Positions 27,835 to 36,313 are shown, numbered from the stretch's first letter. The stretch: 64,000 bases of DNA from an uncultured Hungatella sp. (GCA_947089145.1 CAMUJH010000009.1:24790-88789); one strand, 5' to 3'. Notes: a model not told the origin generated them from the sequence alone. A program made the numbers and translations.

Positions 27835-27855
27835 ATGTAGTTTTTAAAACTACAT
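27835..27855. promoter_or_regulatory. 21-bp perfect palindrome in divergent promoter region
   Basis: ATGTAGTTTT (27835-27844), single T, AAAACTACAT (27846-27855). It lies between the hemolysin III gene and the RluA gene. A -10-like TATACT follows at 27868-27873 on the + strand, so the palindrome overlaps the -35 region. Operator-like; regulator unknown. Confidence 0.5.
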
Positions 27856-27941
27856 TATCCATTTTCTTATACTATACATTAAGGAGTGGAAAAATGCAAG
27901 GTTTTTTCAAATATTAAGAAACAGGTAAGGAATTCAGCCAT

Positions 27942-28631
27942 ATGATACCGAACATATTATACGAAGATAAAGATATTATTGTTGTGAAAAAACCGGCAGG
28001 CATGGAATCCCAGTCAAGCTCTTCCTTTGCGCCGGACATGGTCAGCGAAATTAAGAAACATATCCACAGTCAATATCCACAATCCAGGGAACCCTATGTG
28101 GGAGTTATCCACAGATTGGATAAACCTGTGGGAGGAGTGATGGTATATGCTAAGACAAAAAGTGCAGCTGCCGCCTTAAGCGGGCAGGTTCAGAGCCGGA
28201 AAATGAAAAAGGTGTATATGGCCGTCGTTTGCGGAAGAATTGTGGATAATGTGGAAAACTTTGTGGATTATTTGTTGAAAGACAGCCGGAATAATGTGTC
28301 GAAGATTGTGGAAAAGGGGATAATAGGGTCGAAACGTGCCGAATTAAGGTATCAGGTAATTGGCAGCGTGGAGATTCCGGAGCCTTTGTCCCTGGTGGAG
28401 ATAGAGTTATCCACAGGCCGTCACCACCAGATTCGGGTTCAGTTTGCGGGCCATGGGCTGCCGATTTGGGGAGACAGCCGGTACAACCCCCGGTTTGCCG
28501 GCGGAAAGAAAACAGGGGAATCTTTGGCCCTATGGGCATGGAAGCTTACTTTTTTTCATCCCCGCACAGGTAAGGCCATGACGTTTGAGGCCCAGCCGGA
28601 GGGCAGGATGTTTGAGGAGCTAAAAAAATGA
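27942..28631 (+). CDS. RluA-family pseudouridine synthase
   Basis: 229 residues with the RluA/RsuA catalytic motif V-I-H-R-L-D-K-P-V-G-G (catalytic Asp) and G-R-H-H-Q-I-R-V-Q near the C-terminus. No N-terminal S4 domain. Length suits the short RluA-type group (RluC/D/TruC-like catalytic domain only). Modifies uridine in rRNA or tRNA; the target cannot be assigned. AAGGA lies about 12 bases upstream. A strong terminator follows after 190 bases. Confidence 0.93.
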   Translation: MIPNILYEDKDIIVVKKPAGMESQSSSSFAPDMVSEIKKHIHSQYPQSREPYVGVIHRLDKPVGGVMVYAKTKSAAAALSGQVQSRKMKKVYMAVVCGRIVDNVENFVDYLLKDSRNNVSKIVEKGIIGSKRAELRYQVIGSVEIPEPLSLVEIELSTGRHHQIRVQFAGHGLPIWGDSRYNPRFAGGKKTGESLALWAWKLTFFHPRTGKAMTFEAQPEGRMFEELKK

Positions 28632-28820
28632 AAAAATTGGTATATGCAAGATAGGTAACCGCACTGGGAATATACGGAAAAGATGGATAAAACTCTATAA
28701 TGACATGATACATAAGACTGTGACAGAAGGGCATACTGATATCGTACAAATGAAGTACAAATCAAAAACAGGCGAGTCCATGGTTCAGCCGTGTAAAGAA
28801 CTGAAGATGGAATAGCGCTG

Positions 28821-28847
28821 GGGGAGCCGTAAGGCTCCCCTGTTTTT
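28821..28847 (+). terminator. intrinsic terminator after the RluA gene
   Basis: Perfect 8-bp stem GGGGAGCC (28821-28828) with GGCTCCCC (28833-28840), GTAA tetraloop, then TGTTTTT. The 190 bases between the RluA stop and the terminator hold no supported gene. Confidence 0.9.
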
Positions 28848-28852
28848 ACATA

Positions 28853-29830
28853 TTAATCTGCGGGAAGTCCGCTGTGGTAGGAATAGTTGCCCAATTCCCG
28901 GATAAGAGAGGCAAAATCGGATTCTGCATCTGGCTTGCTGCCAGCGATGGCGCGATTCAGTATATAGTATACGGTACGGCACTTGGCCAGACACTGCCGA
29001 AACAGCTCGGGAAAGGAGGCGGTGGAAGCCATCTGCTTATTCCAGGGATTGCACCATACCTCATGATCCAGGTTCAGGCTCCATCTGGGGTTTGCTACCT
29101 GATCCGTTACCAGTTTCCGCGAAGCTATGGGATTGGGCAGAAATATGGATTCAAAGAATTCAATGCTGCTTCGCTTTTTACCGGATGGATCGGACAGGGT
29201 GCGGCAGCCAAACCGAAGCGCCAAAATGGAGCGGTGAACCATTCTGGGGGAAACCTGAAAATTGTTCTTATAGGATAGGGGATAGTAGGCCTCATTGATG
29301 CATGAGGAAAGCAGCCGGGAGATAAACTGGGTTTCCTGGCCGTTAAGGCAGATGGTAGCTGCCTGGTTAAATTCGGACGGTTTTTTCTTTTTATATTTTC
29401 TAAGAAGCAGGGCATCAATATCATTTTCCAGTTCCGCATGAAGACCATGGTGCTGACTGCTGGGGTTGTTAATGTCATACTGGATGCGGCCATAGACAAA
29501 AGGGTGGCAGATGGAGTCCCCGATGTAATGGCACAGATATCCGCAGAAATAAGCCAAGGCCTGTTCACGCTGCTGCTTTGACTGGATGCGGATCATCTGG
29601 GACAGGTAGACATCAAAGAACAGGCTTACATTGTGTTCATGCATATAGGAACCTACATTGCGGTAATCCCGGTGGCGGAGAATGGGGATGTTATAAAAAA
29701 ACATATCCGGCCCCTGCAGCCCAAGCTGATAGAGCCAGCGATATTTAGAAATAATGTGTTTCAGCGGGGTGGAGGGAAGATCGTTAAATGCTTTCATCCC
29801 TAGAATGTAGTGTGTGGTAAATCCAGGCAT
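28853..29830 (-). CDS. zinc-dependent phospholipase C-like protein
   Basis: 325 residues from the ATG at 29830, which has GGAGG 6-7 bases upstream; longer in-frame starts (up to 29950) lack ribosome sites. The N-terminal M-P-G-F-T-T-H-Y-I-L-G and the cluster C-G-Y-L-C-H-Y-I-G-D-S-I-C-H-P, followed by H-H-G-L-H-A-E-L-E-N-D-I-D, match the zinc-dependent phospholipase C family, whose His/Asp/Glu residues bind three zinc ions. No signal peptide is visible, so the protein is probably cytoplasmic and may not be a toxin. Substrate unknown; many clostridia carry such intracellular homologues. Confidence 0.88.
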   Translation of the reverse strand: MPGFTTHYILGMKAFNDLPSTPLKHIISKYRWLYQLGLQGPDMFFYNIPILRHRDYRNVGSYMHEHNVSLFFDVYLSQMIRIQSKQQREQALAYFCGYLCHYIGDSICHPFVYGRIQYDINNPSSQHHGLHAELENDIDALLLRKYKKKKPSEFNQAATICLNGQETQFISRLLSSCINEAYYPLSYKNNFQVSPRMVHRSILALRFGCRTLSDPSGKKRSSIEFFESIFLPNPIASRKLVTDQVANPRWSLNLDHEVWCNPWNKQMASTASFPELFRQCLAKCRTVYYILNRAIAGSKPDAESDFASLIRELGNYSYHSGLPAD

Positions 29831-29949
29831 AAGGAACCTCCGTTTTATATGGGATATTATGTTAACTGATATTTTTGATATATTGGCACCGTATTTCATT
29901 ATTCTCTGTCCACGGCTGCCGCACTGCGGGCAATAGACTTGCCTTTTCA

Positions 29950-29978
29950 ATTATATCATGTTTTTTTTAGAGGTGAAA
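29950..29978 (-). promoter_or_regulatory. candidate promoter of the phospholipase C-like gene
   Basis: On the - strand a TATAAT (29950-29955) has a poor -35 (TTTCAC, 29973-29978) at 17 bases. It would leave an untranslated leader of about 110 bases. Apart from this and the terminator at 30049-30088, I see nothing in 29831-30149. Confidence 0.35.
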
Positions 29979-30048
29979 GAGCCTGGTAAAAAAAGATGCT
30001 GGTTCTAAAACGATTTGCAAAATTATATCAACATTGTTCCAAAAATCC

Positions 30049-30088
30049 AGTGCCTCTGTAACTGTACTCAAACAGTTTCAGAGGCACT
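30049..30088 (-). terminator. terminator of the hemerythrin-response regulator gene
   Basis: AGTGCCTCTG (30049-30058) pairs with CAGAGGCACT (30079-30088), and AACTG (30060-30064) pairs with CAGTT (30073-30077) across a single mismatched pair. On the - strand the stem is followed by GGATTTTTGG. It is 60 bases past the stop of the - strand gene. Confidence 0.8.
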
Positions 30089-30149
30089 AAAAATTCAATT
30101 TACTTTTTGGAAGTGCAGGGGGAGGCGGGGAAACAAGGAACCCATGCTT

Positions 30150-31481
30150 TTAAAAGAAGTTGTCAATTCGTTTTTTAATATCTATTGGATTCAAGTATTT
30201 TAACAAATATCCATCCGCCTTTAAGGACAGAACCTTTTTTACGCTTTCCTTGTCATCTTTGCAGGTCAGAAAGATAACCGGAATATCCGCAAAGTCCTTC
30301 TCTGAACGGAGCATCTCCAGCACATGGACCCCGTCGCAAATCGGCATTTCATAATCTAACAGCACCAGATCCGGCCTGTCAAGAGTAATTGACCGGATTG
30401 CTGCCATTCCGGAACTGGCATCTGAAACATCGTAATCCTCAGAAAGCAGCCGTTTGATTCTTTGGCGTATGGTGATGGAGTCATCTACAATAAGAATTTT
30501 CCGCTTGGTATTCTTTTCCTTCTCCATAAGATATTTTTCGACTTCAGCCACGGCATTGCTTACATTAAGAGGAATCCAGAAGCTGTTCTCAAGCAGATGG
30601 GGGGCAAAGACGCAATAAGAAAAATATCCTTCATCCGTGCTGAATAAAAGGCTGACCTGGGGCTTTTTCTTTTCAAAGATGTCATGGAATTGTTCATAGG
30701 TCAGGAGATTTTCCTCTGTCATGTTATAGGAATGGATAGAAGGGTAATGATTCATAACATGCCTCACAAACTGACATGCCGTATATCTGACCGCATTAAG
30801 CAGCATAATATCCAGCTTGTCAGATTTGACTCCCATTAGCTTCCCCACGGTATTGATTAAAATGCTGTCTTCAAAAACTAAAAGGATTTCCCATTTTTTG
30901 TCGTCTTGTTCTCTGCTGTAAACCAGACGGTAATATACTCCTTTGCCAAATTTTTCTCCGTCATAAGCATTGCTGATTACCTGAGCATTTAGCTGGAACA
31001 TATTTTTTAAAAGCTCAAGAATTACTTTTTCTATGGCAACAAGTTCCTCCTGCGGCAGAAGTTCTGCCCACTTGCTCGTCGTTTTTCCTGTAATGGCCAT
31101 ATCCTCGGTCAGGGTATGGCCTATCAGCCATCCGGCGCAGACAGCCAGAAAATGTTCCACTGCAGTCAGAGAATAGTTTTCCCTCAGCAATTCTTTTTCC
31201 AATGCCGGAAGGGAGTTCTCCCGGAAGTCCTGATGCAGGCGCTTGTGCATCTTAATATTTTCATAGCAGATTAATTCCATGTATTTTTCTTCATCTTCAA
31301 AATGCTTCAGCGCATGTGATTTAAAGTACTTAATCCCTTCTTGGCATGCCCGCCTGCTTTTGGCTTCTTCCCCTTTTAGGGTGAAAAGTTTGTTGATTAT
31401 GCGGAAAAGCCTTTGATGCTCATCATCAATGATCTTTATTCCTGTATTGAATTCATCTTTCCATATCAGCTGATTCTCCAT
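30150..31481 (-). CDS. hemerythrin - middle domain - response regulator receiver fusion
   Basis: 443 residues from the ATG at 31481 (AAAGGAGG 8 bases upstream; the ATG at 31502 is weaker). Residues 8-140: bacteriohemerythrin with the complete ligand set H22, H60-x3-E64, H79-x3-H83 and H-T-L-T-E-D. Residues about 150-310: a domain vaguely like CheX (L-L-N-A-V-R-Y-T-A-C-Q-F-V), not firmly assigned. Residues about 318-443: receiver domain with V-D-D-S, phosphoacceptor L-L-D-Y-E-M-P and the Lys of L-L-K-Y. Probably a cytoplasmic O2-, NO- or iron-sensing signalling protein. No histidine kinase is adjacent and no DNA-binding domain is present. Confidence 0.9.
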   Translation of the reverse strand: MENQLIWKDEFNTGIKIIDDEHQRLFRIINKLFTLKGEEAKSRRACQEGIKYFKSHALKHFEDEEKYMELICYENIKMHKRLHQDFRENSLPALEKELLRENYSLTAVEHFLAVCAGWLIGHTLTEDMAITGKTTSKWAELLPQEELVAIEKVILELLKNMFQLNAQVISNAYDGEKFGKGVYYRLVYSREQDDKKWEILLVFEDSILINTVGKLMGVKSDKLDIMLLNAVRYTACQFVRHVMNHYPSIHSYNMTEENLLTYEQFHDIFEKKKPQVSLLFSTDEGYFSYCVFAPHLLENSFWIPLNVSNAVAEVEKYLMEKEKNTKRKILIVDDSITIRQRIKRLLSEDYDVSDASSGMAAIRSITLDRPDLVLLDYEMPICDGVHVLEMLRSEKDFADIPVIFLTCKDDKESVKKVLSLKADGYLLKYLNPIDIKKRIDNFF

Positions 31482-31592
31482 ATATAAATCCTCCTTTGCC
31501 ACGGCTGAATCTGCAGCTGGGCAAGTCTTTTCCTATTACACATAATATTCCAGACAGGCCGAACTGCTACAGGCAAGCTACGCACACTCTGA

Positions 31593-32474
31593 CTAATCCA
31601 TCTCCCGAAACCGGATGATTTCTTCCACCAGGTCGCTGGCGGCATGAGGCCTGCGGCCAGTGGTGCGCCCGTAGATATAAAAATTCCATGTAAATTCGCC
31701 GTCAAGAATAGGCCTGCGGACCGTGCCCTGGGGAACCAGGAAACTGGGGCCGGCAAAACAGGCGATAGCGCGGAAGTCACGGATAAGGGAGTAGGAGAAG
31801 GTCTGCTCCGCATCGCTTAAAAGGGTCTGAAAGACAACCCCATTCTGTCTTAGGGCCTGATTCAGCTTATCCTGGCTGTCATAGTCAGCGTTGATTCCCA
31901 GCATATATTCACCCTTCAGATCCGACAGACGGATTCCGTCCTGGCGGGCCAGAGGGTGATCCTGCCCCATCAGCAGGTACAGGGGCCTGTGGCATTCATA
32001 CAGCAAATCCATGTCGGGCCGGGTAATGGCGTTGGAGGAAAAGAATAAATCCACATCTGTGTTCATGTGCCTGCGGTTGTGCTCATTGTCATAATAACTG
32101 TAAAAATGAAAACGGGTATCCTTATGGCGCTCTATAAAGTTTTCAAGAAAGTCAGGAGGAAATTGGGTCAGCATTCCGCTGTAAAATGCCACGGATACCG
32201 TCTGCATGTACTCGTCCTGAAGCGATTTCAAACGGGATAAGATTTCGTCATGGCGGCGCAGCAGGTGTTCGCCTTCGCTGCGGAGGACCTCGCCGTAACG
32301 GGTCAGGGTAAGCCCCCGGGGAGAACGGTAAAACAGAGGCAGGCCAAGGCTGTTTTCCAGGTTTTCGATATTTTTGCTTAGGGCCTGCTGGCTGATGTAC
32401 AGTTTGGCCGCAGCCCTGGAGATGCTTCCGGCTTCACATATTTTTAAAAAATATTCCAGTTGGCGGTATTCCAT
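31593..32474 (-). CDS. LysR-family transcriptional regulator
   Basis: 293 residues. N-terminal winged HTH (R-Q-L-E-Y-F-L-K-I-C-E-A-G-S-I-S-R-A-A, then S-Q-Q-A-L-S-K) and a LysR effector-binding domain from about residue 90. It is divergent from the Tat-lipoprotein reductase gene with a 268-base intergenic region, the classic LysR arrangement, so that gene is its likely target. Effector unknown. AAGGGAAG precedes the start. Confidence 0.94.
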   Translation of the reverse strand: MEYRQLEYFLKICEAGSISRAAAKLYISQQALSKNIENLENSLGLPLFYRSPRGLTLTRYGEVLRSEGEHLLRRHDEILSRLKSLQDEYMQTVSVAFYSGMLTQFPPDFLENFIERHKDTRFHFYSYYDNEHNRRHMNTDVDLFFSSNAITRPDMDLLYECHRPLYLLMGQDHPLARQDGIRLSDLKGEYMLGINADYDSQDKLNQALRQNGVVFQTLLSDAEQTFSYSLIRDFRAIACFAGPSFLVPQGTVRRPILDGEFTWNFYIYGRTTGRRPHAASDLVEEIIRFREMD

Positions 32475-32588
32475 AATCTTCCCTTTCTGCTGATTTTCTG
32501 CTGATGCCTTTCATATCTTTGTTCCTTAATTGTACAGGAAAATAAAGATCCGGGCTACAGTTTTTTGTTAAGGCTGTCCAAGAAAAAG

Positions 32589-32627
32589 TTGATAGCCTAT
32601 AGAAACAGCTTTGTGATATATTTATCA
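32589..32627 (+). promoter_or_regulatory. candidate promoter/operator in LysR-reductase intergenic region
   Basis: TTGATA (32589-32594) with TGTGAT 17 bases later is a possible promoter. The dyad TGATA-TATT-TATCA (32614-32627) overlaps its -10 end and could be a LysR binding site. About 115 bases separate it from the reductase start. Confidence 0.35.
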
Positions 32628-32742
32628 TATTAACAAAAGCATACACACAGGAGCCTGGAAGCGCAATGACCTAAAGGCAAGAAAGACAAAGAGGCAGGAA
32701 GGGAAGATTCAGGACTCCAGTCAGGAAAGGGGAGGAAAACCA

Positions 32743-35088
32743 ATGACAAAATTATCACGGAGAGATTTTCTGAAAGGCGCGGCAGCCGGCGCAGCCAGCG
32801 TTATGGCTATGGGGATTGTAGGATGTGCCGCACCGAACGGGGAGACGGACACATCAGCCGCTGAGTCCCAAACCACGGCAGCGGAAACCACGGCAGCAGA
32901 AACTCAGACGGAAACTACGGCGGCAGCCGCAGAAGCCGCAGCAAAAGAGGGGACAACCAGCACGGCAGGAAAGTCTGGAAATGTACAGGCATTTTTGTCA
33001 GAGAACTTAAATCCTCAGGCAACAGACGACGGATTTTACAGTAATACTATCAAAGACTTTTCGGCGGCAGCCATGTTTTCGCCCTGGAAATTTGGCGCAC
33101 TCACTGTGGCTCACCGCATTGTAAAGTCAGCCGCCGGTTCGGCATACCTTCCTACAGCGCTGAAGGAAGAGGTTATTGCAGAGTACACCAACTGGGCAAA
33201 AGGAGGCGTAAGCCTGATATGGGTTGAGGATTTCGCTAATCTGTATGCCAATTACCCGGCTCATTATAAGACCTACACCAGACAAGACGCTTATATGAGG
33301 GAGCTTACCGACGCAATTCATGCCCAGGGCAGCATCTGCGGCTATCAGCTGTCTTTGATGGGGGCGTCATTCAGCGGGTTTGATGCGGCTGCGGCGGCAG
33401 AGTATGAATCTGCCAGAGCTGACCAGATGACGAAAGAAGAGCTGAAAAAACTCCAGGAAGATTTTATTGATGCTGCAAAATATTTAAAAGAACAGGGCTT
33501 TGACGCAGTGGAAATTAATGCCGCCGGAAACAATATCGGCCAGGCATTTTTATCCAGGAACCGCAACGCCAGGGACGATGAGTACGGACCACAGAGTTTC
33601 GAGAACCGCACCCGTTTTCTGGCAGAAATCATTCAGGGTATCAAAGAAGTAAACGGGCAGGATTTCCCGGTGCAGATTCTTATTAACGGAATTGAAGAGA
33701 ATGATAAAGACTTAGGAAAAAATACGCTGTTTACCACAGTGGAGGAGAATAAGGAAATTGCGAAGATGCTGGAGGCAGCCGGGGCTGACGCGCTCCATGT
33801 CCGTATCGGGCCTTATGCTATGCATGTGGCTGAGTTTGCCGGAGATCTGTACTTTACAGGCTATGGCATTAACGGGACCACGGCTTTTGGAACTCAATTT
33901 GATTTTTCGCGCCATTTCCAGGGAAAACTGGATGCCAGCCATTCAGGATGCGGGATTCTCCTGAATGTTGCAGCTGAGATCAAATCTGCCGTGTCTATCC
34001 CCGTAGGAACCGTGACCTATATGGACCCGGCTATAGCGCCGGACTACTTTGAAAAGGCACTGGCTGACGGGAAGATCGATTTTATGCTTATGACCCGTCC
34101 CCTGATTGCTGACCCTGAATATGTAAATAAGCTGAGAGAAGGGCGTCTGGATGAAATCCGCATCTGCAACCGCTGCCTGTCCTGCCATTTTGACACGGAT
34201 GAGAACGGAGGATTTTATGAGCATTGCCGTGTCAACGCATGTCATATGAGGGCCTACCATGAGGACATGCCGGAGGGCTATGAGGAGATTCCTGCGGCTC
34301 AGGTGAAAAATGTAATGGTAATCGGCGGAGGCCCGGCCGGAATGGAGGCGGCGAGAGTGGCGGCAAAGCGGGGCCATAAGGTGACTCTGTATGAGAAAAA
34401 CGGGCTTCTTGGCGGGCTGCTGCCATTTGCCAATGCGGTGAAAGGGCCTCATGAAAATCTTGGAAGGTATAAGGACTATCTGGTGCGCCAACTGGAACTT
34501 CATAATGTGGAAGTAGTGCTGAACCAGGAGGTGAATCAGGATTTAATTGCAGAGAAAGCTCCTGACGCAGTGATTTTGGCAGCAGGCGGTTTAAGAGACA
34601 GCCTGGGGCTTAGCGCAACTGCAGGAACCAAAGTGATCTCCATTGATGATTTTGCCGGGGCCGATTTGGGAGAACATGTGACTGTTGTGGGAAGCGGAGC
34701 CCAGGCCATTGACGTGACTTTGTATCTCCAGGCTCAGGGCAGACATGTGACCATTGTCACACCTGATCCGCTGGAGAAGATGGACAAGGAGCAGACCAGC
34801 TGGGTAAGGACTTTTGTAAATCCCATGATACTGGCCAGAGGTACCCGGGTATGGCCCAATGCCTCCATCGTTTCCGTGGGAGACGGGGAGATTACCATTG
34901 CCGGGGAGACAGGCGTAGACATGGTTGTCAAATGTGACACAGTGATTGAGGCCATGGACATGCTTCCAAATACAGGACTTCTTGACGGATTAAGCGGCAT
35001 GGAAACTTATGCGGTAGGAGACTGCGCAAAACCGTGGAACATTGCTGAGGCGGTGGCCGGCGCTAATCTGGCGGCACGGCGTATTTAG
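32743..35088 (+). CDS. exported Tat-lipoprotein Old Yellow Enzyme-type Fe-S flavin reductase
   Basis: 781 residues. N-terminus L-S-R-R-D-F-L-K-G is a twin-arginine signal, the hydrophobic stretch ends in the lipobox G-I-V-G-C28, and residues about 33-80 are a Thr/Ala/Glu-rich linker. Residues ~105-480: OYE-like TIM barrel (FMN) with C-N-R-C-L-S-C and a fourth Cys in Y-E-H-C-R-V-N forming a [4Fe-4S] site. Residues ~525-781: FAD/NAD(P) domain with V-I-G-G-G-P-A-G-M and V-V-G-S-G-A-Q-A. The layout is that of 2-enoate reductase / BaiCD / FldZ enzymes, which are normally cytosolic. Predicted to reduce an activated C=C bond at the outer membrane face; substrate unknown. Likely controlled by the divergent LysR. 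Confidence 0.9.
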   Translation: MTKLSRRDFLKGAAAGAASVMAMGIVGCAAPNGETDTSAAESQTTAAETTAAETQTETTAAAAEAAAKEGTTSTAGKSGNVQAFLSENLNPQATDDGFYSNTIKDFSAAAMFSPWKFGALTVAHRIVKSAAGSAYLPTALKEEVIAEYTNWAKGGVSLIWVEDFANLYANYPAHYKTYTRQDAYMRELTDAIHAQGSICGYQLSLMGASFSGFDAAAAAEYESARADQMTKEELKKLQEDFIDAAKYLKEQGFDAVEINAAGNNIGQAFLSRNRNARDDEYGPQSFENRTRFLAEIIQGIKEVNGQDFPVQILINGIEENDKDLGKNTLFTTVEENKEIAKMLEAAGADALHVRIGPYAMHVAEFAGDLYFTGYGINGTTAFGTQFDFSRHFQGKLDASHSGCGILLNVAAEIKSAVSIPVGTVTYMDPAIAPDYFEKALADGKIDFMLMTRPLIADPEYVNKLREGRLDEIRICNRCLSCHFDTDENGGFYEHCRVNACHMRAYHEDMPEGYEEIPAAQVKNVMVIGGGPAGMEAARVAAKRGHKVTLYEKNGLLGGLLPFANAVKGPHENLGRYKDYLVRQLELHNVEVVLNQEVNQDLIAEKAPDAVILAAGGLRDSLGLSATAGTKVISIDDFAGADLGEHVTVVGSGAQAIDVTLYLQAQGRHVTIVTPDPLEKMDKEQTSWVRTFVNPMILARGTRVWPNASIVSVGDGEITIAGETGVDMVVKCDTVIEAMDMLPNTGLLDGLSGMETYAVGDCAKPWNIAEAVAGANLAARRI

Positions 35089-35497
35089 ACGCTGAAAAGG
35101 CTGCTGCGCCTGGCAGGAAGCGTGGCCCGTCCGGTAAAGGAACAGCCAGGACACGGAGACGGCGGAGTTTTGGCTTTTGGGAGAGGCGTGACGGTTTTTG
35201 GTTATTCTGCGGCGGTTTGTCCGCATGGCTGTCGATTCAATACATTTTAAGTGAGATTCATGCAATAGAGTCCTATTTTGTGTTAATTATGTTTATAATA
35301 GATTAACAGGTTAATGGATGCATACATATGGCCTCCCTTATGCCGACGCTTTCCAAATGCACTCTTTTGGCCGCTTGGGCCGGGGCAAAGGCGGCGGATG
35401 CGGATATATCCGTGTCCGCCGCCTTGTTATTTTAAGAGAATGGATGGCGTAACCCTGTTAAGCGGGAATATAACATAAAAACAAGGAGGATCTTAGA
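35089..35497 (+). promoter_or_regulatory. intergenic region: TATAAT, palindrome and nested terminator hairpin
   Basis: TATAAT at 35294-35299 is followed by the palindrome ATTAAC-AG-GTTAAT (35302-35315), which resembles an operator. No good -35 is seen. The strong hairpin at 35388-35425 lies between this and the next gene, so it may end the reductase transcript or act in the leader of the zinc-ribbon gene. Nothing else is recognised in these 409 bases. Confidence 0.35.
35388..35435 (+). terminator. nested terminator hairpin
   Basis: AAGGCGGCGGA (35388-35398) pairs perfectly with TCCGCCGCCTT (35415-35425). Inside is CGGAT-AT-ATCCG (35401-35412). The tail is GTTATTTTAA. Confidence 0.85.
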
Positions 35498-36292
35498 ATG
35501 GGATTATTTGGCGGAAATAAGAAATTGTGTCCTATTTGCCAAAATCCGGCGGCCTGGATGCTGCCGACCAAGGTGGAGGGACAGCCCCTTTGCGGCAGCT
35601 GCGCAAAGAAGGCCTCTCAGCTGCCTGACAATCGAAACGTGAAGAATATGACAGTGGAGGAATTCAGGGCATTCACCACTTTTTATGACGGAAACGCATC
35701 TCTGCGCAGCGCCTTTAGAGAATCCTACAGGTATGATTTTGGCATTTTTGGGGGCTCTATCTCTCTTGATGCCCGCCGAAGACTTCTGAGATTTAGCACA
35801 GAGGACAGTGCTCTTGTATTCGAAGCCTCAAATCTTCGATCGTTCTGTGTTTTGGAGGATTCGGATCTCTTATTTGAGGGAACAAAGGATGGGCTGTTTT
35901 GTTATCAAAGCGCGATTCCTGACCGGGTCAGGAATCTGGGGCCTGAGATTGACCGTTTTTTGCGTGATCAGAGGCAATATGAGCAGATGGAACAGATGGA
36001 CAAGATGCTGAAAAAGAAGGCTGGGGAGACAAGTGAAAGCTATTCTTCAAACTATTATCCCAGACCGGATATAGATCGGCTCAAGCCTTTTGAGAAGTTT
36101 TATCTGAGAATAGAGCTGGATCACCCCTATTGGAGTGGAAATGAATACGCCCAGGGAGCTCCGGACTTTATCTCTTTTGACCCTTCCATCACGTCCTATC
36201 TGCGTGAGTATGAGATGAAAACAGGAGAACTCCATGAACTGGCGGTCCAGCTTATGGCTGTTCTAAGCCCGGGTGCGCCGGAGCGCGGGTAA
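35498..36292 (+). CDS. zinc-ribbon protein of DUF4428 type, unknown function
   Basis: 264 residues. N-terminal C-P-I-C-Q-N ... C-G-S-C (Cys 11/14 and 32/35 approximately) is a zinc ribbon like DUF4428. The middle has beta-rich segments (R-R-R-L-L-R-F and L-V-F-E-A-S-N-L-R-S-F). A charged helix E-Q-M-E-Q-M-D-K-M-L-K-K-K follows, then a C-terminal domain (F-Y-L-R-I-E-L-D-H-P-Y-W). Similar proteins are frequent and uncharacterised in Firmicutes. AAGGAGG precedes the ATG. Confidence 0.85.
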   Translation: MGLFGGNKKLCPICQNPAAWMLPTKVEGQPLCGSCAKKASQLPDNRNVKNMTVEEFRAFTTFYDGNASLRSAFRESYRYDFGIFGGSISLDARRRLLRFSTEDSALVFEASNLRSFCVLEDSDLLFEGTKDGLFCYQSAIPDRVRNLGPEIDRFLRDQRQYEQMEQMDKMLKKKAGETSESYSSNYYPRPDIDRLKPFEKFYLRIELDHPYWSGNEYAQGAPDFISFDPSITSYLREYEMKTGELHELAVQLMAVLSPGAPERG

Positions 36293-36313
36293 ATAGTCAG
36301 GCAGATAGTTTCC

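Noticed and set aside
28705-28815. 36-codon reading frame between the RluA gene and its terminator
   Set aside because: No ribosome binding site and no recognisable family. It could be a fragment of a decayed gene but cannot be supported.
29831-29950. N-terminal extension of the phospholipase C-like protein with a C-P-x-C motif
   Set aside because: It would start at a TTG without a ribosome site, while a GGAGG-preceded ATG at 29830 matches the family N-terminus. The stretch lies in the predicted untranslated leader.
32864-32990. Apparent low-complexity repeat (Thr/Ala/Glu codons) in the reductase gene
   Set aside because: It is explained as the flexible tether of a lipoprotein. The frame is intact and no frameshift is indicated.
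35328-35435. 35-codon frame running through the nested terminator before the zinc-ribbon gene
   Set aside because: No Shine-Dalgarno sequence. The composition simply reflects the hairpin repeats.
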